Shown: piece by piece, positions 6,394-13,104 of the stretch
Numbering within the stretch: the stretch's first letter is position 1
Layout of the letters: each line of letters opens with the position of its first letter
NCBI GenBank assembly: GCA_041655595.1
Contig: JBBAFB010000023.1
Span: 1-19,837, forward strand
Direction: 5' to 3'
Source of the DNA: JBBAFB01 sp041655595
Lineage (GTDB): Bacteria > Bacillota > DULZ01
DNA: 19,837 nt
The notes under the pieces: model-generated
Told to the model about the DNA's origin: nothing
Databases searched by the model: none
Seen by the model: only the letters and a program-made list of their open reading frames with translations
Position numbers and translations under genes: made by a program

Positions 6394-7308
6394 TTACATC
6401 ATTGACAAGATAAAAGGCAGAGTGATAATTGACAGGCCGGTGGTAGCTACCACCGCCATGACCGCCAGTTCATAATCGCTACCGAATCTTTTAGCAAAGA
6501 TGGCCGCCAGTATTGCTGTGGGGGAAGCCAGCATAATAGCCAGCACTCCTCTAGTTTGGGGATCCAGGGGTAGTAGGCCGGTAATCCAAAGGACCGCCAA
6601 AGGAATTACCAGTAACTTCAACGCAACAACCGGCAATATTTTGACAACCCTTTTCAAATCCTTAAAGTATTGTAAATTAATAAACTGACCGATAGTGAAC
6701 ATGGCCAAAACCGAGGTTGTGCCCCCGATTAATTTTAAGGGCCCCATCACAAAAGCGGGAAATTCAACTCCAAAGAGTAAAAGAATAATGCCTGCCAGTA
6801 AAGAAATCACCACCGGCTCCTTAAATCTACCGGCAATGGTTTGCAAAATTGTCCCTTCCCGGCCTCCTACAAACAGAATGCCCAGGGTAAACATAAAGAA
6901 GGTTTGTGTCTGGTCAAATAAGGCCCCTAAAATAACCCCGGTATCCCCGTAAAGGAGATAAATAATGGGCAGACCTACAAAGGCCGTGTTGGCAAACACG
7001 GAAGAAAAAGCCAATACCCCGGCGGTCCTATTTGTTGAGGGCAAATTTTTGAGATAAAACAAAATTAGTAAAGAAGCCAAGCCACAGTAAACGAAATTAA
7101 TCCCCACTAAGGTAAAACCGCCCCGCAAAATCTCCCTACCGGGGCCGCTTGCCATTGAGCTTAGAATCAAAGCAGGCAAGGTAACATTAAACAAAAGAGA
7201 AGTCAGTACCGGTACCGTATTTTCAGGCACTAACTTAGCCAGCTTGGTTAGATAGCTGATAATCATAATTGCAAAAATAGTCAAGATACTTACAGTTAAT
7301 TGCTCCAT
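6394..7308 (-). CDS. AEC-family (auxin efflux carrier-like) transporter
   Basis: 304-residue inner-membrane protein with about ten hydrophobic segments in two five-helix halves. Typical features are an N-terminal FNVTLPALILSSM, a central SSVFANTAFVGLPII and the C-terminal LASPTAILAAIFAKRFG, all characteristic of the bacterial AEC family. Characterised members move organic acids such as malate or malonate; the substrate here is unknown. ATG at 7326 has no ribosome binding site and sits at the predicted transcription start. ATG at 7308 has GAGG (7316-7319) seven bases upstream and is preferred. About 70 bp to the convergent permease hold no clear terminator. Confidence 0.88.
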   Translation of the reverse strand: MEQLTVSILTIFAIMIISYLTKLAKLVPENTVPVLTSLLFNVTLPALILSSMASGPGREILRGGFTLVGINFVYCGLASLLILFYLKNLPSTNRTAGVLAFSSVFANTAFVGLPIIYLLYGDTGVILGALFDQTQTFFMFTLGILFVGGREGTILQTIAGRFKEPVVISLLAGIILLLFGVEFPAFVMGPLKLIGGTTSVLAMFTIGQFINLQYFKDLKRVVKILPVVALKLLVIPLAVLWITGLLPLDPQTRGVLAIMLASPTAILAAIFAKRFGSDYELAVMAVVATTGLSIITLPFILSMM

Positions 7309-7331
7309 CCTTTTACCTCGCGACATTTTTC

Positions 7332-7360
7332 AGTTTAAACTTGGGTAAACATAGTATCAA
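7332..7360 (-). promoter_or_regulatory. Sigma-A type promoter of the AEC transporter gene
   Basis: On the minus strand TTGATA (7355-7360, 5 of 6), a 17-bp spacer, TAAACT (7332-7337, 4 of 6). The start near 7325 supports translation from 7308. It suggests the gene is transcribed separately from motAB. Confidence 0.5.
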
Positions 7361-7411
7361 GCAGCCCACCCTATTTTAATATTCTACCATCAAATAATGA
7401 AAGAGAGAAGA

Positions 7412-8152
7412 CTAATTGTTCACCGGATATTTTCTAATTAAAAGTATTTCCACCCTTCTGTTTTTTGCTCTGCCCCCCTCAGTGGAATTGTCATACTTAG
7501 GAGAATACTCCCCAAACCCTTCAATTGAAAACCGCCATGGTTCAAGTCCGCCCTTTTCAACCATAAAGTTCATTACATTGATAGAGCGCATGGCGCTCAA
7601 TTCCCAATTGGATTCATACTTTTCGGTGCGGATAGGAATATTATCGGTGTGACCCACAACCTTAATTTTGTTATCTAAATTATTCAAGGTTTTGGCAATT
7701 TGTAATAACAAAGGGTGAACGCTGGTTAATATTTTTGCTTCCCCGGGATTAAACAGCACAATATCCTGAATTGCAATCTCAAGCCCTTCTTTATCTAAAG
7801 CAACCTTAACTCTATCGGAGAAAGCATGTTTTTCAATTTCCCCTTCGATGGTTTCTTTGATAGCCACCATATTATCCTCTTCAATTAATGAATTATCTGC
7901 CTCTGTTTCCGCAATCAATGAACCCAGATCAGGCACTAAAATAATGGTGCTGCCGCCTTCCTCCATAATTCCGCCGGTACCGGCAAAAATAGCACCAAAT
8001 TGTTCGCTGAGCTTTTCAAATTTCTCCTTATCTACATTGCTAATGGCAAACATAACAATAAATAAGGCCAATAATAGGGTTAATAAATCAGCATAGGGCA
8101 AAAGCCAAGTTTCATCGGCATGTTCGTCTTGATGTACCTTTTTCCCGGCCAT
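7412..8152 (-). CDS. motB: Flagellar motor stator protein MotB
   Basis: 246 residues. A single N-terminal membrane helix carries the ion-conducting aspartate in PYADLLTLLLALFIVMFA (Asp22). After a plug/linker region comes an OmpA-like peptidoglycan-binding domain with VVGHTDNIPI, ELSAMRSINVMNFM and GGRAKNRRVEILL. With MotA it forms the stator that couples ion flow to flagellar rotation and anchors it to the wall. It starts 2 bp after the motA stop, with AAAGGA nine bases upstream inside motA, so the two are co-translated. Proton or sodium specificity cannot be decided by eye. Confidence 0.95.
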   Translation of the reverse strand: MAGKKVHQDEHADETWLLPYADLLTLLLALFIVMFAISNVDKEKFEKLSEQFGAIFAGTGGIMEEGGSTIILVPDLGSLIAETEADNSLIEEDNMVAIKETIEGEIEKHAFSDRVKVALDKEGLEIAIQDIVLFNPGEAKILTSVHPLLLQIAKTLNNLDNKIKVVGHTDNIPIRTEKYESNWELSAMRSINVMNFMVEKGGLEPWRFSIEGFGEYSPKYDNSTEGGRAKNRRVEILLIRKYPVNN

Positions 8153-8154
8153 AA

Positions 8155-8955
8155 TTATTTATCCTTTCCCTGTATCTCGGTACTGTTACCTGCTAACTTT
8201 GACCTATCCTTAGGATTTAACATACCGACAAGCTTCATTTTTAAATTGTTAGAGTTTTCGCCCCCATGAAGGGACAAGACTCCCTCCAAAATGATTTGCA
8301 TATTGTTCGCCTCAATGGCTGATTTTCTTTTTAATCTGGAGGCAATGGGATGGCAAACAACATAGCCCAAAAAAATCCCGAATAAAGTTGCCACAAAAGC
8401 GGCTGCAATCATATGTCCCAGCACCTCGGTGTCTTCAAGATTTCCAAGGGCCCCGATTAAACCAATAACTGCTCCTAAAACACCCAGTGTGGGGGCGTAA
8501 CTTCCTGCTGCGGAAAAAATTGCCGCCCCTGCACGGTGGCGCTCCTCTACGCCGGCAATTTCTATTGCTAATGTTTCTCTGACAAGATCACGATCCGTTC
8601 CATCAATAACCAATTCCAGGCCCTTTTTTAAAAAGGGGTTTTCGATCTTAGCAACCTCCGGCTCTAGGCTTAAAATACCTTCCTTGCGTGCCTGCTGCGA
8701 CATCTCCACAAATTGCTTAACAATTTCTACTGAATCCTGTCCCTTTTTTTCTTTCAGTAAAGCCCCCAAAATCTTGGGAATATTAAGAAACTCATTTTTG
8801 GGAAAGGAATTCATAACCGCGGCAGTAGTGCCCACCAAAATGATAATAGCTGCGGCCGGATTTAATAATACCGAAACACTTGCACCCTTTACAATCATTC
8901 CTACAACTACAGCCAAGGCACCCAGTATGATTCCAAAAATTAAAAACAGATCCAT
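8155..8955 (-). CDS. motA: Flagellar motor stator protein MotA
   Basis: 266 residues with four membrane segments: two at the N-terminus (about 3-22 and 32-50) and two near 150-172 and 183-205. The MotA/TolQ/ExbB domain is visible as YAPTLGVLGAVIGLIGAL and HMIAAAFVATLFGIFLGYVV. The cytoplasmic loop (about 55-150) has charged residues expected to contact FliG. The ATG at 8955 follows GAGGGG by six bases. First gene of a motA-motB pair; no other flagellar genes are in the window. A sigma-A-like promoter lies at 9036-9064, and no clear sigma-D flagellar promoter is seen. Confidence 0.95.
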   Translation of the reverse strand: MDLFLIFGIILGALAVVVGMIVKGASVSVLLNPAAAIIILVGTTAAVMNSFPKNEFLNIPKILGALLKEKKGQDSVEIVKQFVEMSQQARKEGILSLEPEVAKIENPFLKKGLELVIDGTDRDLVRETLAIEIAGVEERHRAGAAIFSAAGSYAPTLGVLGAVIGLIGALGNLEDTEVLGHMIAAAFVATLFGIFLGYVVCHPIASRLKRKSAIEANNMQIILEGVLSLHGGENSNNLKMKLVGMLNPKDRSKLAGNSTEIQGKDK

Positions 8956-9035
8956 CCTACACCCCTCTTACCTCTTCTTTGTAATATCCCGAAAGTACTT
9001 TTCTTCAAAATTTTTATTGCTATTAATACAAATGA

Positions 9036-9064
9036 ATTATACTATACCAAATAAGGTTTTTAAA
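9036..9064 (-). promoter_or_regulatory. Sigma-A type promoter of motAB
   Basis: On the minus strand TTTAAA (9059-9064, 4 of 6), a 17-bp spacer, a perfect TATAAT (9036-9041). Predicted start near 9029, a leader of about 75 nt. A second, weaker candidate, TTGAAG-N16-TATTAC, lies closer to motA. Confidence 0.5.
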
Positions 9065-9161
9065 CTGAATACAAGTAAAACTTAAAAATATTCTTACTTC
9101 GGTTGAGGTGGGTAAGCCTTGGTCCTTCTTATCAGTTGAGCTGACAGCAAACAGTGCAAAT

Positions 9162-9193
9162 AAAAACAAGGGGCCTTAAGGCCCCTTGTTTTT
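9162..9193. terminator. Strong intrinsic terminator downstream of hpf
   Basis: A perfect 14-bp stem, AAAAACAAGGGGCC (9162-9175) with its complement (9180-9193), around a TTAA loop, with A/T runs on both sides. The left-hand T-run on the minus strand ends hpf, whose stop codon overlaps the stem base. It can also work in the plus direction. It separates hpf from motAB. Confidence 0.92.
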
Positions 9194-9716
9194 AATGATC
9201 CGGCTCAATTAAACCATAATTGCCGTCTTTACGGCGGTATACCACATTAGTATCCTCAGTTTCCGCATTGGAAAAAACGAAAAAATTATGCCCCAGCATA
9301 TTCATTTGCATAATGGCTTCCTCCGCATCCATCGGTTTAATGGGGAAGCGCTTAGTTCTGACCAGTCGGGGCTCATCATCCGCCTCGGGGGCAGGCTGAG
9401 CCACAAAATCTTTTAACCCTTGGGATTTCAATTTGCGGTCCCACTTGGTTTTGTATTTTTTAATTTGCCTTTCCAGCTTATCAATTACTAAGTCAATTGA
9501 AGCATACATATCTGTAGTTGCTTCTTCGCCTCTTAAAATATAACCATTTAACCGGATGGTGACCTCTACAATGTGGGAATCCTTTTCCACACTAAAGGTC
9601 ACTTGGGCCTCTGTTTCCTGACCCAAGTATCGATCCAACTTACTGAGTTTTTTTTCTGCTTGCTGTCGGAGGGCATTTGTGACTTCGATATTCTTACCTC
9701 TGGTTGAAATACGCAT
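9192..9716 (-). CDS. hpf: Long-form ribosome hibernation promoting factor
   Basis: 174 residues. The N-terminal HPF/YfiA domain (MRISTRGKNIEVT...KYKTKWDRK, about 1-105) binds the 30S decoding region. After a linker, the C-terminal domain (VRTKRFPIKPMDAEEAIMQM...NYGLIEPDH, about 118-174) mediates 100S dimer formation in Firmicutes. It silences ribosomes in stationary phase or stress. An upstream TTG (9722) is in frame, but family members begin MxIxIRGKN, so ATG 9716 is preferred. AGGGAG lies about 10 bases upstream of it. A SigH-like promoter is seen at 9761-9787. Confidence 0.96.
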   Translation of the reverse strand: MRISTRGKNIEVTNALRQQAEKKLSKLDRYLGQETEAQVTFSVEKDSHIVEVTIRLNGYILRGEEATTDMYASIDLVIDKLERQIKKYKTKWDRKLKSQGLKDFVAQPAPEADDEPRLVRTKRFPIKPMDAEEAIMQMNMLGHNFFVFSNAETEDTNVVYRRKDGNYGLIEPDH

Positions 9717-9760
9717 AACCAAACAGCTCCCTTCAGACTCTTATTATTGATCTTATATAT

Positions 9761-9787
9761 AGTTTCAGCGACAAAAGGAAAATTCCT
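9761..9787 (-). promoter_or_regulatory. Possible SigH-type promoter of hpf
   Basis: On the minus strand AGGAAT (9782-9787), 12 bp, then GCTGAAACT (9761-9769). This resembles the Bacillus SigH pattern AGGAWW-N11/12-RNNGAATWW, with mismatches at the T and the first W. Bacillus hpf is known to have SigB and SigH promoters, which supports the idea. No convincing sigma-A promoter is seen here. The rest of 9788-9895 is AT-rich with no recognised feature. Confidence 0.35.
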
Positions 9788-9895
9788 GCTTAGTCTGCCG
9801 GCAAATTAAATAATATTGTCATTAAACATTTTTATTATTGCCCAGTTTATGAAAATAATACCAAGGTAAATCAGGATCAAAAAATACTCCTTGAC

Positions 9896-9932
9896 TAAAA
9901 AGAAAACACCCCTTAAGGCTCATAAGGGGTGT
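9896..9932 (-). terminator. Intrinsic terminator of the cold-shock gene
   Basis: Perfect 10-bp stem ACACCCCTTA (9906-9915) / TAAGGGGTGT (9923-9932) around a 7-nt loop, followed on the minus strand by TTTTCTTTTT. It lies about 50 bp after the csp stop. Confidence 0.9.
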
Positions 9933-9981
9933 CCAAATCAAAACAAAAATTATTCAGCTAGCTAAAAGTATTATTGTTTAT

Positions 9982-10179
9982 TTATAGTTTAACAACATTA
10001 GCCGCCTGAGGACCCCTAGGACCCTCCACGATTTCAAACTCCACTTCCTGTCCCTCGGCTAATGTTTTAAAACCTTCTTCCTGGATGGCAGAAAAGTGTA
10101 CAAAAACATCATCGCCTTCTTCTCTTTCAATAAAACCAAAACCTTTTTCTTGATTAAACCACTTTACTTTACCTAGCAT
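9982..10179 (-). CDS. Cold-shock protein (CspA/CspB family)
   Basis: 65-residue single-domain OB-fold RNA chaperone. Both nucleic-acid binding motifs are intact: RNP1 KGFGFI (about 12-17) and RNP2 VFVHF (about 25-29). It binds single-stranded RNA and DNA and melts secondary structure during cold shock or growth transitions. The ATG at 10179 follows AGGAGG by about 8 bases. It is monocistronic, between its own promoter (10236-10264) and terminator (9896-9932). The paralogue (A, B, C, D) cannot be named. Confidence 0.97.
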   Translation of the reverse strand: MLGKVKWFNQEKGFGFIEREEGDDVFVHFSAIQEEGFKTLAEGQEVEFEIVEGPRGPQAANVVKL

Positions 10180-10205
10180 TAATCATTCCTCCTAAAATAT
10201 AAACT

Positions 10206-10228
10206 CTTGTGAGCTAGGAGATCACAAG
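10206..10228 (-). promoter_or_regulatory. Hairpin at the extreme 5' end of the csp mRNA
   Basis: CTTGTGA (10206-10212) pairs with TCACAAG (10222-10228), 7 bp with a 9-nt loop containing CTAGGAG on the plus strand. The predicted transcription start is at about 10229, so the mRNA would begin with this stem. A 5'-terminal stem is the kind of element that protects mRNA or senses temperature. Confidence 0.5.
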
Positions 10229-10235
10229 TAACTAA

Positions 10236-10264
10236 AGCATAACACAGGCGCAAAAACCTGTCAA
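10236..10264 (-). promoter_or_regulatory. Sigma-A promoter of the cold-shock gene
   Basis: On the minus strand a perfect TTGACA (10259-10264), a 17-bp spacer, TATGCT (10236-10241, 4 of 6). The leader is about 50 nt, much shorter than that of E. coli cspA. Confidence 0.7.
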
Positions 10265-10283
10265 TTTTGAAAAAAGTCGAAGG

Positions 10284-10469
10284 CTTTTTGCGTGTCTTTC
10301 TGCAGGAGATCCTTCATTACGCTTCGCTGCATTCAGGATGACGTTGAAGTAGAAACTTTGCTCCAACACCACCCCGAACAAAACGTCACCCCAAACAAAA
10401 CGTCACCCCGAACAAAACGTCACCCTGAACGAAGTGAAGGGTCTCAGGCAGAATTGCATGCAAGCAATG
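10284..10469. repeat. MITE-like element, copy 2 (diverged)
   Basis: The left end (10284-10309, ...TTGCGTGTCTTTCTGC) and right end (10441-10464, reading outward TTGCATGCAATTCTGC) form imperfect inverted repeats related to those of copy 1. Modules inside are 10306-10343 (GAGATCCTTCATTACGC..., ending AGGATGACG), a 17-bp tandem repeat (10370-10437), and the palindromic module CACCCTGAACGAAGTGAAGG at 10421-10440. A 63-codon open frame at 10292-10483 is only these repeats read through and is not a gene. Confidence 0.6.
10370..10437. repeat. Tandem repeat of 17 bp, four copies
   Basis: CACCCCGAACAAAACGT at 10370-10386, one variant at 10387-10403 (G to A), an exact copy at 10404-10420, and a fourth diverged copy at 10421-10437 that is the start of the palindromic CACCCTGAACGAAG module. 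It looks like local amplification of the first half of that module. Confidence 0.9.
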
Positions 10470-10538
10470 TTAGACCATGTTAGACAATGTTAGACAATGT
10501 TGGACCACGCTTAGCCACTGCTTAACTACCGCTTGACG
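10470..10538. repeat. Short-unit tandem array 2
   Basis: Four 10-bp units (10470-10509: TTAGACCATG, TTAGACAATG twice, TTGGACCACG) followed by two 11-bp units and a partial one (10510-10538: CTTAGCCACTG, CTTAACTACCG, CTTGACG). The array ends 9 bp before the stop codon of the ABC ATPase gene. The order of decamers and undecamers is reversed relative to arrays 1 and 3. Confidence 0.85.
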
Positions 10539-10547
10539 CTTTCGGCT

Positions 10548-11270
10548 TTAAAGTATCTTGCTCAAAAAGCCCTGTGTCCTGGGATGCTGGGGGTTTTTGA
10601 AAATTTCCAGGGGTGGGGCTTCCTCTACAATTTGACCGTCGTCCATAAAGATAACCCGATCTGCCACTTCTCTGGCGAAACCCATCTCATGGGTAACTAC
10701 CACCATGGTCATCCCCTCTTTAGCCAGATCCTTCATAACTGCCAACACCTCGCCAACCATCTCCGGGTCCAAAGAGGAAGTAGGCTCATCAAAAAGCATT
10801 ATTTTGGGCTCCATGGCCAAGGCCCTAGCAATAGCCACCCTTTGTTGCTGCCCCCCGGAAAGTTCGTCAGGCAAAGCGTTTTCCTTATCCGATAAACCAA
10901 CCTTTTTTAAGAGTTCCTTAGCTTTTTCTATGGCCTCCTTTTCCCCCAAACCCTTGACCTTAGTAGGAGACAAGGTGATATTCTTTATAACGGACATATG
11001 GGGAAACAAATTAAACCTTTGAAAAACCATCCCCACCCTTTGACGCACATCATCAATGTCACAGCCCGGATTGGTGATTTCTATCCCATCCAGAATCACC
11101 CTGCCGGCGGTGGCTTCCTCCAGCCGGTTAAGGCAGCGTAAAAATGTACTCTTACCCGAACCGCTGGGGCCGATTACCACAACCACCTCCTGAGAGGTAA
11201 TACGGCAATCAATCCCCTTCAGCACCTTCAATTGATCAAAATCCTTGTACAGGCCCTCTACCCTAATCAT
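10548..11270 (-). CDS. Polar amino-acid ABC transporter ATPase (GlnQ/ArtM type)
   Basis: 240-residue nucleotide-binding subunit of an importer, peripheral on the inner face of the membrane. All motifs are intact: Walker A GPSGSGKST (34-42), Q-loop Gln84, signature LSGGQ (137-141), Walker B IMLFDEP with catalytic Glu162, and switch His194. The overall sequence is typical of the glutamine / arginine / cystine class. It is the last gene of a three-gene operon and overlaps the permease gene by 8 bp, implying translational coupling. Repeat array 2 begins 9 bp after its stop. No convincing terminator is seen. Confidence 0.95.
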   Translation of the reverse strand: MIRVEGLYKDFDQLKVLKGIDCRITSQEVVVVIGPSGSGKSTFLRCLNRLEEATAGRVILDGIEITNPGCDIDDVRQRVGMVFQRFNLFPHMSVIKNITLSPTKVKGLGEKEAIEKAKELLKKVGLSDKENALPDELSGGQQQRVAIARALAMEPKIMLFDEPTSSLDPEMVGEVLAVMKDLAKEGMTMVVVTHEMGFAREVADRVIFMDDGQIVEEAPPLEIFKNPQHPRTQGFLSKIL

Positions 11271-11952
11271 TTTTTACCCCCAGCCTCCTTTCCGTGTAAC
11301 TAACCCAACGGGAAACGGTTAAAGTCAGCACCAAGTACACCAGGGCCACCCCCACATATATAGGGGAGGATTGGTAAGTAGCGGCAATATAAAGCTGCCC
11401 CTTTCTCAACAACTCTTCCACCCCGATGACGGACAGGATAGAGGTGTCCTTCATCAAGGCAATAAATTCATTGCCTAGGGGGGGAACCACCCTTTTAAAA
11501 GCTTGAGGTAAAATAATATAACGCATGGCCTGGGTCCTGCTCATTCCCAAGGAACGAGCCGCCTCCATTTGTCCTCTTTCAATGGATTGAATACCAGCCC
11601 TAAAAATTTCCGCCACATAGGCTCCGCTATTGATACTGCAGGCTACCACGGCAGCGGTGATACGATTAAAACGGACTGGAGAATCCAAAATATCACTCAT
11701 CAACCCGGGCACGGCAAAATAAATGATCAGGACCTGCACCAATAAAGGAGTACCCCTAATCACATCAACATAAACGGCCGACATTTTTGACAGAATTTTT
11801 TTAGGTGAAAGCCTGCCCAGACCGATGATCAAGCCTATAATAGTGCCAAAAAAGACCGACATAGCCGTGATTTGAATTGTCAAGCCGGCACCCTTCATTA
11901 AAAAAGGGAAAGCTTTCACTAAATGAGTATAATAATTACCTAAGACTTCCAA
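11263..11952 (-). CDS. Polar amino-acid ABC transporter permease (HisM/GlnP family)
   Basis: 229 residues with about five membrane segments. The His/Glu/Gln/Arg-opine permease signature is visible (LTIQITAMSVFFGTIIGL near the N-terminus, RGTPLLVQVLIIYF), with the EAA loop EAARSLGMSRTQAMRYIILP that docks on the ATPase. The start is TTG at 11952, with AAGGTG about six bases upstream; no better ATG is available. It works with the upstream binding lipoprotein and downstream ATPase. Confidence 0.94.
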   Translation of the reverse strand: MEVLGNYYTHLVKAFPFLMKGAGLTIQITAMSVFFGTIIGLIIGLGRLSPKKILSKMSAVYVDVIRGTPLLVQVLIIYFAVPGLMSDILDSPVRFNRITAAVVACSINSGAYVAEIFRAGIQSIERGQMEAARSLGMSRTQAMRYIILPQAFKRVVPPLGNEFIALMKDTSILSVIGVEELLRKGQLYIAATYQSSPIYVGVALVYLVLTLTVSRWVSYTERRLGVKND

Positions 11953-11994
11953 ATAAATTCACCTTGCTTTAAAAGTATTGCCTTAAAAGAAAAT

Positions 11995-12024
11995 AATGCG
12001 TAACCAAAAGCAAGGTTACGCATT
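11995..12024 (-). terminator. Intercistronic hairpin after the binding-protein gene (partial terminator)
   Basis: A perfect 11-bp stem, AATGCGTAACC (11995-12005) with 12014-12024, around an 8-nt loop, followed on the minus strand by ATTTTCTTTT. It lies 10 bp after the stop of the binding-protein gene and about 45 bp before the permease start. Such hairpins commonly reduce downstream expression so that the binding protein is made in excess. Confidence 0.75.
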
Positions 12025-12034
12025 AAGTGCTGCA

Positions 12035-12856
12035 TTATTGAGCAATATGCTTAATCACTAATTCGTCAAATTTACCGCTAGCTTTCACTTTTTCCAAGCC
12101 GTTATTTAGCTTTTCCAATAACTCACTATTGCCCTTTTTAACTGCGTAAGCGTATTCTTCCTCTTCAAAGGGTTCGCCAACCATTTTCACCTTACCGGGG
12201 TTTCTCTTCATATAGACTTCGGTCACAGGCAGATCATTAATAACAGCGTCCACGCCTCCCTGTTGCAGCTCCATAAAGACCACATCCATGGTATTATAAA
12301 CGGTAACTTCTTTGACAAGTCCCCCATCCATCAACTCTTGGGCTTTCAGGGCTCCGGTGGTACCGATTTGAGCTGCCACCTTTTTGCCTTTTAGATCCTC
12401 CACGGATTTAATAGAATCATTACCTTCTGCTACCGCGATCATTAAGCAGGCATTGAAATAATTAGGTCCGAAATCAACGGCTTCCGCCCTTTCCGGATCA
12501 ACGGAGATACCTGCAATGGCCACATCAATTAAACCGCTTTGCAGCCCCGGAATTAAACCATCAAAGCCCAAGCTTTCGATTTCCACTTTGATACCGGCTT
12601 CCTCTGCAATGGCCTTGATTAAATCAATATCAAAACCAACAATCTCCCCTGTGTTTTCATCAATGTACTCAAAAGGTGCAAAAGTCGGTTCCGTACCCAC
12701 TATATAGGTTTTTCCTACCGATGGTGCCGGCGGTGCCGGCTCCGGTACTTCTCCTTGGTTACCCGGAGCGGGAGCCTGTGTCCCTCCCCCACAACCTGCC
12801 AAAGCAATCGCCAATACCAGCAGCAGCGCTAAAAAATATTTTTTACTGAATTTCAT
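12035..12856 (-). CDS. Polar amino-acid ABC transporter substrate-binding lipoprotein
   Basis: 273 residues. A lipoprotein signal peptide (MKFSKKY, hydrophobic core, lipobox LAGC with Cys22) is followed by a Gly/Pro-rich tether (about 23-45). The type-2 periplasmic binding domain follows (VGTEPTFAPFEYIDE, GFDIDLIKAIAEEAG, VDPERAEAVDFGPNYF, GTTGALKAQE). It captures an amino acid outside the membrane and delivers it to the permease. The ligand cannot be assigned; the sequence is GlnH/ArtP-like. An open frame extends upstream to 12901, but ATG 12856 begins the signal peptide and follows GGGGGG by 7 bases. It has its own promoter at 12893-12921. Confidence 0.94.
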   Translation of the reverse strand: MKFSKKYFLALLLVLAIALAGCGGGTQAPAPGNQGEVPEPAPPAPSVGKTYIVGTEPTFAPFEYIDENTGEIVGFDIDLIKAIAEEAGIKVEIESLGFDGLIPGLQSGLIDVAIAGISVDPERAEAVDFGPNYFNACLMIAVAEGNDSIKSVEDLKGKKVAAQIGTTGALKAQELMDGGLVKEVTVYNTMDVVFMELQQGGVDAVINDLPVTEVYMKRNPGKVKMVGEPFEEEEYAYAVKKGNSELLEKLNNGLEKVKASGKFDELVIKHIAQ

Positions 12857-12892
12857 TTCTTTACCCCCCATTAAATTAGAATCGCAAATATA

Positions 12893-12921
12893 ATTATACA
12901 TTTCATTGTATATAGTTTCAA
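12893..12921 (-). promoter_or_regulatory. Promoter of the amino-acid ABC operon with overlapping dyad
   Basis: On the minus strand TTGAAA (12916-12921, 5 of 6), a 17-bp spacer, a perfect TATAAT (12893-12898). A perfect dyad, TATACA-N6-TGTATA (12895-12912), overlaps the -10 and spacer, and the 10-bp palindrome TATAATTATA (12889-12898) covers the -10. A repressor bound here would block RNA polymerase. An amino-acid-responsive regulator such as ArgR is conceivable but unproven. Confidence 0.65.
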
Positions 12922-13008
12922 TAGCTGTCCATCCTAAAAATTTACTTTAAAATAGAAAAATCCTCACCTTTTTTTGCCGGCAAACCATGTCGAAAACAGT
13001 TTTCACTT

Positions 13009-13104
13009 TTATCCTCCCTGGATAAAAAACCTGTGGATAATGTGTATAAACCTGTTCATAACCCATGGTTATCAGCTTTTGGTTGTGGATAGGACTGTGG
13101 ATCA
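13009..13104. promoter_or_regulatory. Cluster of DnaA-box-like 9-mers
   Basis: Matches to TGTGGATAA on the plus strand are: 13017-13025 (7 of 9), 13032-13040 (perfect), 13041-13049 (8 of 9, directly abutting), 13053-13061 (7 of 9), 13084-13092 (8 of 9) and 13096-13104 (8 of 9). One reverse-orientation match (7 of 9) is at 13009-13017. They lie in the non-coding gap between the ABC operon promoter and the 3' end of comF. No dnaA, dnaN or other origin gene is nearby, so this is more likely a regulatory or titration cluster than oriC. The remaining gap (13105-13164) shows only a weak hairpin. Confidence 0.6.

Noticed and set aside
8956..9035. Sigma-D flagellar promoter before motA
   Set aside because: A GGGATATT sequence resembles the -10, but no TAAA lies 15 bp upstream. 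A sigma-A-type promoter fits better.
10292..10483. 63-codon plus-strand open frame
   Set aside because: It is composed of the 17-bp tandem repeat and palindromic modules, with no ribosome binding site and no protein-like composition.
13009..13104. Chromosomal replication origin
   Set aside because: DnaA-like boxes are present, but there is no dnaA/dnaN/rpmH neighbourhood and no evident AT-rich unwinding stretch with trio-like repeats. Kept only as a DnaA-box cluster.
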